Positions 35,917 to 44,720 are shown, counted from the first letter of the stretch. The stretch: 64,000 bases of DNA from Novosphingobium aureum (GCF_015865035.1 NZ_JADZGI010000001.1:496001-560000), one strand, 5' to 3'. A program made the numbers and translations. The notes: generated from the sequence alone by a model not told the origin.

Positions 35917-36360
35917 TTACTCGTCGGTGTACTTGGTTTCGAGCCAGGCGCGGATGGCCCAGCCGGCCTTCTGCCCGAGCACGTCGCCGAAGGGCGGCAT
36001 GTAGACCTTGCCGTCGTGGCTCGAGCCGTGGCGGAAGCGCTCGACGAACCATTCGTCGCCCGACGCACCCGGCTCGAGATAGCGCAGGTCCGGCGCAATG
36101 CCGCCCGAGATCGCCTGGAGGCCGTGGCAGCGCGCACAGTTCTGGCCGTAGGCGCTTTCGCCGATCTCGATGGCCTTTGCGTTGCCGGTGTACGGATTCT
36201 CGCTCAGCCAGTTGTCGTTGCCGCCCTCGATATCGGGCAGGGCCGAGGTGTCGACCGCCTGGGGGGTCACGTCGCCATGCGCCGAGAGGTTCGAGGCGAT
36301 CGAGAGCGAAGTCAGGGCAGCCGCCGCGAAAAGGGCGCCGCGGCCGATGGAAATGGTCAT
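35917..36360 (-). CDS. Cytochrome c, electron acceptor for the PQQ dehydrogenase (XoxG-like)
   Basis: 147 residues from ATG 36360, with an N-terminal signal (ALFAAAALTSLSIASNLSA). One class I heme site, CARCH at residues 75-79, and a likely axial methionine in VYMPPFG. A second in-frame ATG at 36372 is touched by the AGAGG ribosome site, which suits 36360 better. Genes for a c-type cytochrome and XoxJ-like protein next to a PQQ dehydrogenase are the standard arrangement, so this is the likely direct electron acceptor. Its gene is divergent from the beta-propeller gene. Confidence 0.87.
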   Translation of the reverse strand: MTISIGRGALFAAAALTSLSIASNLSAHGDVTPQAVDTSALPDIEGGNDNWLSENPYTGNAKAIEIGESAYGQNCARCHGLQAISGGIAPDLRYLEPGASGDEWFVERFRHGSSHDGKVYMPPFGDVLGQKAGWAIRAWLETKYTDE

Positions 36361-36448
36361 GGTTTCAGTCATCCTCTGCGACCTCGGGGCGAATTGGATT
36401 TCCCCGAATGTTGTCGACAGGGATAGGGCAGCGCACTGCCCCCGCCCA

Positions 36449-36460
36449 ATTGGACAATGG
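36449..36460 (+). promoter_or_regulatory. ATTGNACNNTGG motif in the cytochrome / beta-propeller divergent region
   Basis: The plus strand reads ATTGGACAATGG, a perfect match. It lies about 90 bases from the cytochrome start and 80 from the beta-propeller start, so it could serve both divergent genes. A second perfect site follows at 36486. Confidence 0.5.
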
Positions 36461-36485
36461 TACAAGGGACCTTCGCGGCACCAGA

Positions 36486-36497
36486 CCAAGGTGCAAT
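36486..36497 (-). promoter_or_regulatory. Second ATTGNACNNTGG motif in the divergent region
   Basis: The minus strand reads ATTGCACCTTGG, identical to the site upstream of the dehydrogenase (34853). It lies 34 bases before the beta-propeller start. A third, weaker copy (ATTGTCCATTGG, one mismatch) overlaps the start codon itself at 36528-36539 on the minus strand. Confidence 0.55.
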
Positions 36498-36530
36498 TCC
36501 CCTCGCTCGCGTGGGGCTTAGGATGGTCCA

Positions 36531-37556
36531 ATGGACAATTGCCCCAGGCGCATGCTGGCCGGTCTCCTCGTGGCGACGGCCCTTTCGTTTCATGCTGCAC
36601 CGCTCGCGGCGCAGCAAAGCGAGCCGCAGCAAGACCTCTCGCGGCTTGCAGGCCCGCTCGCCTACGTGAGCAACGAGCGCGCTTCGAGCGTGACCGTGCT
36701 CGATCTCGCGACGCTGCAGGTCGTGGCCGAGTGGCCGGTCGGACAGCGACCACGCGGCATCGTGCTGACGCGCGACGGTAAGTACCTGCTGGTCTGTGCG
36801 AGCCTCGACAACACGGTTGAGGTGCGCGACCCGAAGACCGGCGCGCTGGTCCGCCGACTTCCCTCCGGGGCCGATCCGGAGCAATTCTTCACGAGCTACG
36901 ACGGCAAGACGCTTTTCGTCGCCAACGAAGACAACGCGGCGGCGACCGCGGTGGACCTCGTCGCGGGCAAGGTCGCCTGGCAGGTCGCGGTCGGCGAGGA
37001 GCCGGAGGGCATTGCACAAAGCCCTGACGGAAAGTGGCTGCTGGTCACCAGCGAGGAGGACAACACCGTCGCCTGGGTCGATACCGCGAGCCATGCGGTC
37101 ATCGAGGAAATGGAGACCGACGCGCGCCCGCGCCACGTCGAGTTCACGCCCGACGGCAGGCAGGTCTGGGTTGCCGCGGAGATGGCCGGCACGGTGCACA
37201 TGGTCGACGTCGCCAGTCGCAAGGTGGCGCGCACGCTGCACTTCGCACCGCCGGGCGTGCCGGCCTACAAGGTCATGCCTTGCGGGATCCGCTTCACCCC
37301 CGACGGTCGCACCGCGGTGGTCGCGCTGGGGCGTGCGAACAGCCTCGCCGTGGTCGACGTCGCCAGCGCTACGGTGCGCGGCTATGTCGCGGTGGGCGAG
37401 CGGCCCTGGCACCTCGCGATCCTGCCCGAGGGCGAGCGTGCGCTCGTCGCCAACGGGGCCAGTGACACGCTGTCGCTGGTCGATATTGCAAAGCTCGAGG
37501 TGGTCGCCACGATCCCTGCGGGAAAAGGTCCCTGGGGGGTCGCGCTCGCACCGTGA
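36531..37556 (+). CDS. PQQ-dependent catabolism-associated beta-propeller protein
   Basis: 341 residues with a signal peptide (RRMLAGLLVATALSFHAAPL). The mature part is a run of about seven YVTN-type propeller repeats such as AYVSNERASSVTVLDLATL, LFVANEDNAAATAVDLVAG and WVAAEMAGTVHMVDVASRK. This family sits next to PQQ alcohol dehydrogenases and accompanies their electron chain, but its own activity is unknown. ATG 36531 follows AGGATGG. It is divergent from the cytochrome c gene and the intervening region carries two perfect regulatory motif copies. Confidence 0.86.
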   Translation: MDNCPRRMLAGLLVATALSFHAAPLAAQQSEPQQDLSRLAGPLAYVSNERASSVTVLDLATLQVVAEWPVGQRPRGIVLTRDGKYLLVCASLDNTVEVRDPKTGALVRRLPSGADPEQFFTSYDGKTLFVANEDNAAATAVDLVAGKVAWQVAVGEEPEGIAQSPDGKWLLVTSEEDNTVAWVDTASHAVIEEMETDARPRHVEFTPDGRQVWVAAEMAGTVHMVDVASRKVARTLHFAPPGVPAYKVMPCGIRFTPDGRTAVVALGRANSLAVVDVASATVRGYVAVGERPWHLAILPEGERALVANGASDTLSLVDIAKLEVVATIPAGKGPWGVALAP

Positions 37557-37611
37557 ATGCTGCGCAGCATTCTTGGAGTGTGAGCGCGCGAATCCGGCGA
37601 ATTGCCTAGTC

Positions 37612-37638
37612 CCAAAGTACAAGGACCCAAAGTCCAAT
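37612..37638 (-). promoter_or_regulatory. Tandem motif pair upstream of the porin
   Basis: Two direct copies, 15 bases apart, lie on the minus strand. The one at 37627-37638 reads ATTGGACTTTGG (perfect); the one at 37612-37623 reads CTTGTACTTTGG (one mismatch). They lie about 80-105 bases before the porin start, a common activator position, and both are followed by GG or GGA as in the other sites. Confidence 0.55.
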
Positions 37639-37716
37639 TTCGCGGCCACCGGCGCCGCCGCATGCTTCCCCACAGTCGCAGGAATAGACGACACCAATAA
37701 CCTCGAAGGGGGAAGG

Positions 37717-39126
37717 ATGATGATCTCAAGGATCATGCTGCGCGGCACTGTCGCGCTGGGGGCACTCGCCATGACTGCTGCGCCGGCATTCGCCGGTACC
37801 GGCGAGACCCTGCTCAAGCGTCTTCATGAAAAGGGCATTCTGACAGACGAGGAATACAACGAGCTGCTTGCCGAAGAGCAGGCCGAGGCGCCTGCTGTGG
37901 CCAGTGCACCCGCAGCCAGCGGTGCTCCGGCGCCCGCCACCTTCGATCCCGATCGCATGGTGCGCATGACCGACAGTGGCATCGGCTTCGAGGTCGGCCC
38001 CGCGACGATCAAGTTCGGCGGCTCGGTCAACGGTTTCTACGTCCACGACAGCCCTGACACGCCCTCGGCGACGACCTCGGTGGTCGGCGGCATCGCCAGC
38101 GTGGGGACGCGCAATTCGAGCGCGGTGCGCAACGGCCTGCTGCCTGGCTATCTCACGGTCTCGGTCTCGACCCAGCAGCAGGGCTGGGACATCGGAGCGT
38201 TCTTCGGGCTCTATCCCGGCATCAACTCGGCGGCCTGGGGGGCGCTGGGTGCGAACAACGGTGGCCAGCCCACCGCGCTGGCGACCGCGGGCATCGATGC
38301 CCGCCAGACCTACATGACCTTCGGCAAGCCCAAGTTCGGCACGGTCAAGATCGGCCGCGACATCGGCCTGTTCGGCTCGGATGCGATCCTCAACGACATC
38401 ACGCTGCTGTCCTCGGGTACGCCGGGCAACAACGTCGCGCCCAGCAACACGACGCTGGGCCGGATCGGTGTGGGCTACATCTACACCGACTTCCAGCCGC
38501 AGATCACCTATACCTCGCCCAAGCTCGGTGGCTTCCAGGCCAGTGCGGGCGTGTTCCAGCCGCTCGATTCGCTCACCGGCCCCGCGCAGGACAACGCCTC
38601 GCCCGGGTTCCAGGGCAAGGTCACGTACGATGCCACGATGGGCGGCGTGGCCGGGCATTTGTGGGTCTCGGGCATCACCCAGAGCCACGATATCCTCGGC
38701 GGCGGCGACTATACCGGCAAGGGCATCGACTTTGGCGGCAAGGTCACCGCAGGTCCGCTCGCGGTGACCGGCTACTACTATACCGCCAAGGGCCTCGGCA
38801 CGACGGTGCTTGGCCTGTTCGATACCGACATCAACGGCAACCCGCGCTCGAGCGACGGTTTCTATGTCCAGGGCCTCGCGACCTTCGGCAAGTTCGCGGT
38901 GGGCGGTTCCTATGGCGAGAGCTCGCTCGACTACGCCAATGCCGCCGATGCCGCGGCCAACCCGGACCTGCTCAAGACCAATTCCAGCTACGTCGGACAG
39001 GTGCGCTACAACATGACCAGCTGGGTCACGCTGATCGGCGAATACATCCACTCCAAGTCGCGCGCCCACTCGGGCAACCAGGCTTCGAGCGATGCGCTCG
39101 CGCTCGGCGGAATCCTGTTCTTCTGA
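37717..39126 (+). CDS. Outer-membrane porin
   Basis: 469 residues starting at ATG 37717 after GGGGGAAGG; a second ATG follows directly. The signal peptide ends near PAFA-GT. A short helical/coiled segment (LLKRLHEKGILTDEEYNELL) and an Ala/Pro-rich linker precede a beta-barrel region with alternating strands that ends ALGGILFF, the outer-membrane signature. It resembles DcaP-type porins that open with such a coiled coil. It could admit alcohols or other small solutes; the exact substrate is unknown. The motif pair upstream suggests induction with the PQQ genes. A longer upstream in-frame reading is a shadow. Confidence 0.85.
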   Translation: MMISRIMLRGTVALGALAMTAAPAFAGTGETLLKRLHEKGILTDEEYNELLAEEQAEAPAVASAPAASGAPAPATFDPDRMVRMTDSGIGFEVGPATIKFGGSVNGFYVHDSPDTPSATTSVVGGIASVGTRNSSAVRNGLLPGYLTVSVSTQQQGWDIGAFFGLYPGINSAAWGALGANNGGQPTALATAGIDARQTYMTFGKPKFGTVKIGRDIGLFGSDAILNDITLLSSGTPGNNVAPSNTTLGRIGVGYIYTDFQPQITYTSPKLGGFQASAGVFQPLDSLTGPAQDNASPGFQGKVTYDATMGGVAGHLWVSGITQSHDILGGGDYTGKGIDFGGKVTAGPLAVTGYYYTAKGLGTTVLGLFDTDINGNPRSSDGFYVQGLATFGKFAVGGSYGESSLDYANAADAAANPDLLKTNSSYVGQVRYNMTSWVTLIGEYIHSKSRAHSGNQASSDALALGGILFF

Positions 39127-39149
39127 CGTAGCCTTCACACTTCCCCTAC

Positions 39150-39190
39150 CCCGGGGCGGGCGCGAGGAGCATACTCGCGCCCGCCCCGGG
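39150..39190 (+). terminator. Perfect 17-bp hairpin between porin and TonB-receptor genes
   Basis: The stem CCCGGGGCGGGCGCGAG (39150-39166) pairs perfectly with 39174-39190 around a seven-base loop (GAGCATA). No T-run follows. It lies 24 bases after the porin stop and 54 before the TonB receptor start. It may protect the porin message, stop transcription with Rho, or separate expression of the two genes. Confidence 0.65.
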
Positions 39191-39243
39191 ACCCGGGTGG
39201 CCGGTGCACTTGCGGCGGCCGCCAGACACAAAGGTCGCAGCCC

Positions 39244-41313
39244 ATGAACTCCCTGCATGCCGGGCACGCCCCGGCAGGGTCGGTGGTCGCCCTCGGCGCG
39301 CTCGCCATGGCCCTTTCGCTCTCCATGACAGCACGGCCTGCCTGGGCCGACGAGGATGCCGCCGACGCCGAGTTCGGCCCTGCCGACGGCGTGATCGTCG
39401 TCACCGGCGGCGGTCTTGAGCAGACACCGGCAGCGCCAGTCTACTCGACCCGCGAGATCACGCGCGAGGCAATGGTCTCCGCGCCCTCAGGGCGTATCGA
39501 AGACGTGCTCTCGTCGATTGCGGGCTTCCAGCAGTACCGGCGCTCGGACAGCCGCTCATCCAACCCTTCGGCACAGGGCGTGACCCTGCGCGCACTAGGC
39601 GGCAATGCCACCAGCCGCGCGCTGGTGGTGCTCGACGGCGTGCCGATGGTCGATCCCTTCTTCGGCTATGTCCCGCTCTCAGCGCTCTCGCCCGACACTT
39701 TGCGCGCGGCGCGGGTGACGCGCGGCGGCGGCTCGGGCCCGTTCGGCGCGGGCGCGCTCTCGGGCACGATCGAGCTGGAGAGCGCCGATGCCGAGACGCT
39801 CGGCCTCGTCTCTGCCAGCCTGCTAGCCAACCAGCGCGGCGAGACCGAGGTGAGCGCGGCCATTGCGCCGCGCCTAGCCGGTGGCTTCGCAGTGCTCTCG
39901 GGGCGCTGGGACCGGGGCAAGGGGTTCTGGACCACGCCCGAGGACCAGCGCGCCCCGGCAAGCGTGCGCGCGGCTTACGAATCGTGGTCGCTGGGCCTGC
40001 GCAGCGTCACCCCGCTCTCCCCCGACGTCGAATTGCAGACGCGTGTGCTTGCCTATCGCGATGATCGCACCTTGCGCTTCGAGGGGGCGGACAGTGCCAT
40101 CGAGGGGCAGGATGCCTCGATCCGTCTCGTCGGGCGCGGTCGCTGGCAATTCGATGCGCTGGCCTATTTGCAGGCGCGCGATTTCAGCAACGTCGTCGTC
40201 TCCTCGACCCGCTACGTGCCGGTGCTCGACCAGTATGCGACGCCCGCGACCGGGATCGGCGGCAAGTTCGAACTGCGTCCGCCGCTCGGCGATGCGCACG
40301 TGCTGCGCATGGGTGCCGACTGGCGGCGTTCCTCGGGCACGATGAAGGAGACCGCGCTGAGCGCGATGAGCGGGGCGGTCACCGCACGGCGCCGTGCGGG
40401 CGGCGACAACTCCGACCTCGGCCTGTTCATCGAGGACGACTGGCTGCTCGGCGCGCTGACCCTGACCGGCGGCCTGCGCGCGGACCGCTCGGTGATCGCC
40501 AATGGCTTCTACGAGGTGCGTTCGGCCGACGGCACGCTTACCGAGCGCAGCGACTACGCGGATCGTTCGGACTGGAGCCTGTCATGGCGCGGCGGCGCGC
40601 GGCTGGCGCTTGGCTCGGGAATAGCGCTGCGCGGTGCGGCCTATTCGGGGCTGCGACTGCCCACGCTCAACGAACTCTACCGGCCCTTCACCGTGTTCCC
40701 GGTGACCACGCTCGCCAATGCGCAGCTGCGCAACGAGCGCCTGAAGGGCTTCGAGGCCGGTCTGGAGCTGGTCCCGCTCGAAGGCGTGCAGCTGACCGCG
40801 ACCGCCTTCGACAACCGTATCGAGAATGCCATCGCCAATGTCACCATAGCGACCAACCTGCGCCAGCGGCGCAATGTCGAAGAGATCCGTGCACGTGGCC
40901 TCGAACTGGGCGCGCACGCCGCGCGTGGCCCTCTCCGCCTCGACGGATCGCTCGCCTGGACCGATGCCGAAGTGCGTGACGGGGCGGCCTCTGCGCTTAC
41001 CGGCATGCGCCCGGCGCAGACCCCTCGGCTCGCGGCCTCGCTGACGTTGGGACTGGTGCCCGCCGAAGGCTGGAACCTTTCTGCCACGCTGCGCCATGCG
41101 GGCGCGCAGTACGAGGACGATCTCCAGACGGACGTCGTGCCCGCCGCGACCACGCTCGACCTCTTCGCGCGCATCCCGCTCGTCGCCCGCGCCAGTCTCG
41201 TGCTGCGCTGCGAGAACCTGTTTGACGAAACGATCGTGACCCGCAATCAAGGAGGCTCGATCGACCTCGCGCAGCCGCGCACCGTCTGGGCGGGGCTGCG
41301 CTGGGGGATCTGA
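39244..41313 (+). CDS. TonB-dependent outer-membrane receptor
   Basis: 689 residues with a signal peptide (cleavage near RPAWA-DE). The TonB box-like segment VIVVTGG at about residue 56 is followed by a plug (REAMVSAPSGRIEDVLSSI, DSRSSNPSAQGVTLRALGG, ALVVLDGVPMVDPFFGYV) and then a barrel. It is short for a siderophore receptor, about the size of receptors for small ligands. Its position inside the PQQ island, next to cytochrome b561, suggests it brings in PQQ, a lanthanide complex or another cofactor; sequence alone does not show which. The cytochrome b561 gene starts 20 bases after it. Confidence 0.85.
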   Translation: MNSLHAGHAPAGSVVALGALAMALSLSMTARPAWADEDAADAEFGPADGVIVVTGGGLEQTPAAPVYSTREITREAMVSAPSGRIEDVLSSIAGFQQYRRSDSRSSNPSAQGVTLRALGGNATSRALVVLDGVPMVDPFFGYVPLSALSPDTLRAARVTRGGGSGPFGAGALSGTIELESADAETLGLVSASLLANQRGETEVSAAIAPRLAGGFAVLSGRWDRGKGFWTTPEDQRAPASVRAAYESWSLGLRSVTPLSPDVELQTRVLAYRDDRTLRFEGADSAIEGQDASIRLVGRGRWQFDALAYLQARDFSNVVVSSTRYVPVLDQYATPATGIGGKFELRPPLGDAHVLRMGADWRRSSGTMKETALSAMSGAVTARRRAGGDNSDLGLFIEDDWLLGALTLTGGLRADRSVIANGFYEVRSADGTLTERSDYADRSDWSLSWRGGARLALGSGIALRGAAYSGLRLPTLNELYRPFTVFPVTTLANAQLRNERLKGFEAGLELVPLEGVQLTATAFDNRIENAIANVTIATNLRQRRNVEEIRARGLELGAHAARGPLRLDGSLAWTDAEVRDGAASALTGMRPAQTPRLAASLTLGLVPAEGWNLSATLRHAGAQYEDDLQTDVVPAATTLDLFARIPLVARASLVLRCENLFDETIVTRNQGGSIDLAQPRTVWAGLRWGI

Positions 41314-41333
41314 GACTTGGCGGGGGCACGGTA

Positions 41334-41864
41334 ATGGCACGAGGGTTGAGCGAGGAACGGTACAACGCGGGCGCACGGGCGCTGCACTGGGCGATCGCCG
41401 TCCTGATCCTCGTGAACATCGCGCTGGGCCTGCTGCACGAACCGCTAGACGGCGTGGTCTCGCTGATGCCGGTGCACAAGGCGATCGGCATGAGCGTGCT
41501 CGCGCTCTCGGTGCTGCGCCTCGTCTGGCGCATGACCTGGACCGCGCCGCCTTATCCCGAGACGATGAGCGGGCTCGAAGTGCTCATGGCAAAGCTGGTC
41601 CATGTCGCGCTCTACCTGTTCATGCTGGCCATGCCGCTGACCGGCTGGATCATGGCTTCCTCGGGCAAGTACCCGCTGACCTGGTTCGGCCTGTTCGACC
41701 TGCCCAAGCTTTCCGTCACCAAGGGCAGCGCGCTCGTGGAACTGAGCGACGGGTTTCATTCGATCGGCGGGTGGCTCTTGCTGGCACTCGCGCTCGGCCA
41801 TGCGGCTGCGGCGCTGCGCCATCACTTCGTGCTGCGCGATGGCGTGCTGCGTCGGATGCTGTGA
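41334..41864 (+). CDS. Cytochrome b561 family protein
   Basis: 176 residues with four hydrophobic segments: near residues 18-36 (ALHWAIAVLILVNIALGLL), 50-66, 90-107 and 145-165. Histidines at the right places for two b hemes include RALHWA, VHKAIG, LVHVALY and FHSIGG. This family passes electrons across the inner membrane, usually from quinol or to a periplasmic partner. It follows the TonB receptor after 20 bases and may reduce the imported ligand (for example a metal complex) or drain electrons from quinoprotein oxidation; both are inferences. Confidence 0.86.
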   Translation: MARGLSEERYNAGARALHWAIAVLILVNIALGLLHEPLDGVVSLMPVHKAIGMSVLALSVLRLVWRMTWTAPPYPETMSGLEVLMAKLVHVALYLFMLAMPLTGWIMASSGKYPLTWFGLFDLPKLSVTKGSALVELSDGFHSIGGWLLLALALGHAAAALRHHFVLRDGVLRRML

Positions 41865-41970
41865 CGCCCGGATAGACCGCGCGGTCAAATTCGGCAGTTA
41901 CCCGAGCGACAGACTTGGAGTGGTTAGCGGACATCACGTACGAGCGTGATTTGCGGTAGAAACGAAAGGC

Positions 41971-42786
41971 CTAGCGCAGCCTTGCCCAGACCACCCCGCG
42001 CGCCGTGAACCAGCGATAGCGAGTGCGGTCAGCGAGCGCCTCTTTTCTTACCCACGCATCTGCTTTGTTGGTCAGCATTTTCCGGGACAGGATTGCCAGC
42101 GCGAGAACCAGCAAGCCCCACCAGAAGCCGACAAAGATCATCACCGGGATAAAAGCGATCAGGCCGACGAAAAAGGTGAGCGGAAGGACGGTTGTCCAAA
42201 TGCTCCGCGAAAGCTGGTAGCTCTGCACAGCAAGGCCGCGATCAACAAAAACTTCTAGATTCCCTGCATCCCACCGCTTCACGAAATCCTGATAGGCCAA
42301 TCGTTGCTCAATCCCATCGGGATCGCGCGGCGCGGGTGCGAGGAAGCCCTTGAGCCGCGTGGCAACATTGTCGTCGGTCATCTCTGAAATCGCATCGCGA
42401 GCGCCAAAGGTTTCGATCTCACTCCAATCGTACTCCGTCCGCCGGACGGCTCTGTCAAACGGATCGAATGCTTCTTCAAGCCTCAGCCAAAGGCGCGACC
42501 CCGCCAGCATATTGATTATCCAGTCACGATCCGCCGGTGCGCCTGACGGAAATTCTTTGATGACCGATTTGCGTTCAAGGAGCGTGCCGAGCGAAACGAT
42601 TATAGTCCACAAACCATTCGGTTGAGCGTGGTTTAGGTCATGTTGCATTACGAAAGCGTGGAAATCGCCTTCAGGCTCAAACATGAGTTGGATCAACTCA
42701 TTCTGTTCGTCCCGCGAAAGATCGTTCATCGACCGCGATCCGCGATGTTCGTCATACTCAGAGACGTAGCTGGTGAATGTTCGCAC
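41971..42786 (-). CDS. Uncharacterised membrane protein of lower G+C content
   Basis: 271 residues from GTG 42786, which follows GGGAG by six bases; a TTG at 42822 and an ATG at 42729 are other possible starts. The N-terminal 170 residues look soluble and acidic (EQNELIQLMFEPEGDFH; RTEYDWSEIETFGA). Two hydrophobic segments near residue 205-245 (TTVLPLTFFVGLIAFIPVMI; GLLVLALAIL) anchor it. I recognise no family. One sampled 60-base line is about half G+C, well below the neighbours, which hints at recent acquisition inside the PQQ island. Confidence 0.72.
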   Translation of the reverse strand: MRTFTSYVSEYDEHRGSRSMNDLSRDEQNELIQLMFEPEGDFHAFVMQHDLNHAQPNGLWTIIVSLGTLLERKSVIKEFPSGAPADRDWIINMLAGSRLWLRLEEAFDPFDRAVRRTEYDWSEIETFGARDAISEMTDDNVATRLKGFLAPAPRDPDGIEQRLAYQDFVKRWDAGNLEVFVDRGLAVQSYQLSRSIWTTVLPLTFFVGLIAFIPVMIFVGFWWGLLVLALAILSRKMLTNKADAWVRKEALADRTRYRWFTARGVVWARLR

Positions 42787-42929
42787 GCCGCGCTCCCTTC
42801 GGAGGTAGCGTAACCATTTCAAGGTTTAATTGCCAAGGGCGCAATGCATCATATTGTGGGAGCAGCTTGACGTCCGCAATGGGCGAAACCGGACCTTCGA
42901 TTTTGTCCACGCCGCCCAAGCGCCTCACA

Positions 42930-43898
42930 CTAGCGGCGCGGCAGCAGCTGTGCCTCTAGGGTGGGATAGAAGTGCGAGACGCTGCGCTGCAGTTCGTAGC
43001 GCGCGGCGGCAAGGCCTGCGAAGCGCTTGGGGATCGCGATTTCGCCCGCCTCGCTCATCGTCAGGCCGCTGGCGACGGCCTCGTGTAGCGTGCCGTCAAG
43101 CCAGTCGAGCCAGTCGCGGGTCTGGGCGATGGCCGCATCGCTTCCACCGCTGTCGATCGGGCCATGTCCTGGCAGGAGCTGGCGGTGCGGGATCTGTTCC
43201 AGCCGCTCGAGCGAAGCGCGCCAGGCTGCAAGGTCGGCATGGGGTGTCGAGGGCGCACGGTCGTGGAACACGAGGTCGCCCGCAAGCAGCGTGCCGCTGG
43301 CCTCGTCGAGCACGGCAAGATCGCCGCCGCTGTGGCCTGCCATAGCGAAGAGACGCAAGGACCGTCCTCCGAAGCGCGTCGTTCCCTCGCTCAGATCGCC
43401 TTGCGGCAGGACCAGCGTGGTACCCTTCATCCAGTCGGCGAGGAGGCGGTACATGGCATCGGAAAAGCCCTCGCCGTCGCGCTCCAGTTCATGGCGCGTC
43501 GCGGGCAGGGCGTGGACGATGGCCGGGTCGAAGGCTGCGGCGCCCATGGCATGATCGGGATGCAGGTGGCTGACGTAGACGAGCGCGACGGGCTTGCCGG
43601 TAACCGCCTGCGCGAGCCGGGCAAGTGCAGCACCGTGTTCGCGCGAGACGCCGGGATCGAACAGGATGGCCCCGGCCTCGCTGTCGAGGATCGCTGCGTT
43701 GGCGATGGCGCCGCCATTGGCGAAGGCGATCGGCGCGTCGGCGCCGCGCACCATCCAGATGCCGGGGCCGATTGCCTCAGCCTGCGGATCGTAAGTGCCC
43801 GCAAATGTCTCGGCCTGCGCTGGTAGTGCGCGCAAGGTCAGCGAGGCGGGCAGGGCGGCAAGGGCCGCGCCCACGAGACTGCGCCGGGTAACCCTCAT
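42930..43898 (-). CDS. Quinoprotein relay system zinc metallohydrolase
   Basis: 322 residues from ATG 43898 with a Tat-like signal (RVTRRSLVGAALAALPA). The metallo-beta-lactamase metal motif HLHPDH lies at residues 111-116, with further ligands in MAGHSGGD, LAGDLVFHDR and GHGPIDS. This family is encoded with PQQ dehydrogenases and the SoxYZ-like carrier and is thought to form a periplasmic sulfur/thiol relay whose function is not settled. Its start overlaps the SoxYZ-like stop by four bases (ATGA), so the two are translated together. Confidence 0.85.
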   Translation of the reverse strand: MRVTRRSLVGAALAALPASLTLRALPAQAETFAGTYDPQAEAIGPGIWMVRGADAPIAFANGGAIANAAILDSEAGAILFDPGVSREHGAALARLAQAVTGKPVALVYVSHLHPDHAMGAAAFDPAIVHALPATRHELERDGEGFSDAMYRLLADWMKGTTLVLPQGDLSEGTTRFGGRSLRLFAMAGHSGGDLAVLDEASGTLLAGDLVFHDRAPSTPHADLAAWRASLERLEQIPHRQLLPGHGPIDSGGSDAAIAQTRDWLDWLDGTLHEAVASGLTMSEAGEIAIPKRFAGLAAARYELQRSVSHFYPTLEAQLLPRR

Positions 43899-44719
43899 GC
43901 GCCGCCGGGCGGAACCGCGCCGGTGAATTCGAGCCCGGCACCGTCGCGCCCGGTGATCGCGAGCGTCTCGCCCGTCTCGTGGAGGATGAGGGTGAAGGCC
44001 GGGTCCTCCGCGACCGAGGCCTGGATCGCCATGCGCGCCAGTTCGCGGCCGTCCGCACCGCGCACGACAAGGCTCTCGAGCGCATATTCGGGTATGTTCT
44101 CGACGAGGCCGGTGTCCATCGGGTGCCGGAAGGCGACCCGCAGCCGCGTCGCCTCGGCGCTGCGCCAGCTCGCCGCGCGCATTTCGCCCAAGTGCTCGGC
44201 CCAGTCGCCCCTGACGCGGCTGACCGGCGGGGCCGAGCAGCCGCCGCCCGCAGCGTCGATCCACTGGCCCGCAAGGTGCCAGGTGCCCTCGCGCGTCAGG
44301 ACGGCCGCGCGCACCGGGGTGCGCTGGTCGAGCTTGATGCGCGTGGCGATGAAGGGTTCGGCGGCGAGCGGTTCGTATTCGAGCGCGACCGGGATCGGGT
44401 TGAGATCGGCGAAGACCACAATGCGCACGACTCCGGTCAGCGCGCGGGCATCGACGGTGACCGGGAACTCGCGCTGGTTCTCGGCGATCTGCGGGATCTG
44501 CACCTTGACCGAGGGATCGAACACGATCTCGCCCGAGGGAAACAGGCGCTGTGCGTGATAGGCCCACATCGGCGAACCGAGCGGATCGGCGGGCAGGGAG
44601 CGCTCCCCGGTTTCCTCGTTCCCCTGCGCAGCCGCGAAGACGGGCAGCAGGCCCGTGCCGCAGGCGAGCAGCGAGGCGAGCCAGGCGGCGCGCAGGGGCT
44701 TGAGGGCAAGGCGCATCAT
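43895..44719 (-). CDS. Quinoprotein dehydrogenase-associated SoxYZ-like carrier
   Basis: 274 residues from the ATG at 44719 (MMRLALKPLR), with a signal peptide ending near FAAAQG. It resembles SoxY and SoxZ fused in one chain: the first part (FDPSVKVQIPQIAENQREFP) is SoxY-like and ends in a swinging cysteine, C161 in AAGGGCSAPP. The rest (AAVLTREGTWHLAG is before it; RVAFRHPMDTGLVENIPEY after) is SoxZ-like. In sulfur oxidation this cysteine carries the substrate. Here it should partner the zinc metallohydrolase downstream, periplasmically. A weak copy of the island motif (44721-44732, one mismatch) abuts the start. Confidence 0.85.
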   Translation of the reverse strand: MMRLALKPLRAAWLASLLACGTGLLPVFAAAQGNEETGERSLPADPLGSPMWAYHAQRLFPSGEIVFDPSVKVQIPQIAENQREFPVTVDARALTGVVRIVVFADLNPIPVALEYEPLAAEPFIATRIKLDQRTPVRAAVLTREGTWHLAGQWIDAAGGGCSAPPVSRVRGDWAEHLGEMRAASWRSAEATRLRVAFRHPMDTGLVENIPEYALESLVVRGADGRELARMAIQASVAEDPAFTLILHETGETLAITGRDGAGLEFTGAVPPGGA

Positions 44720-44720
44720 A

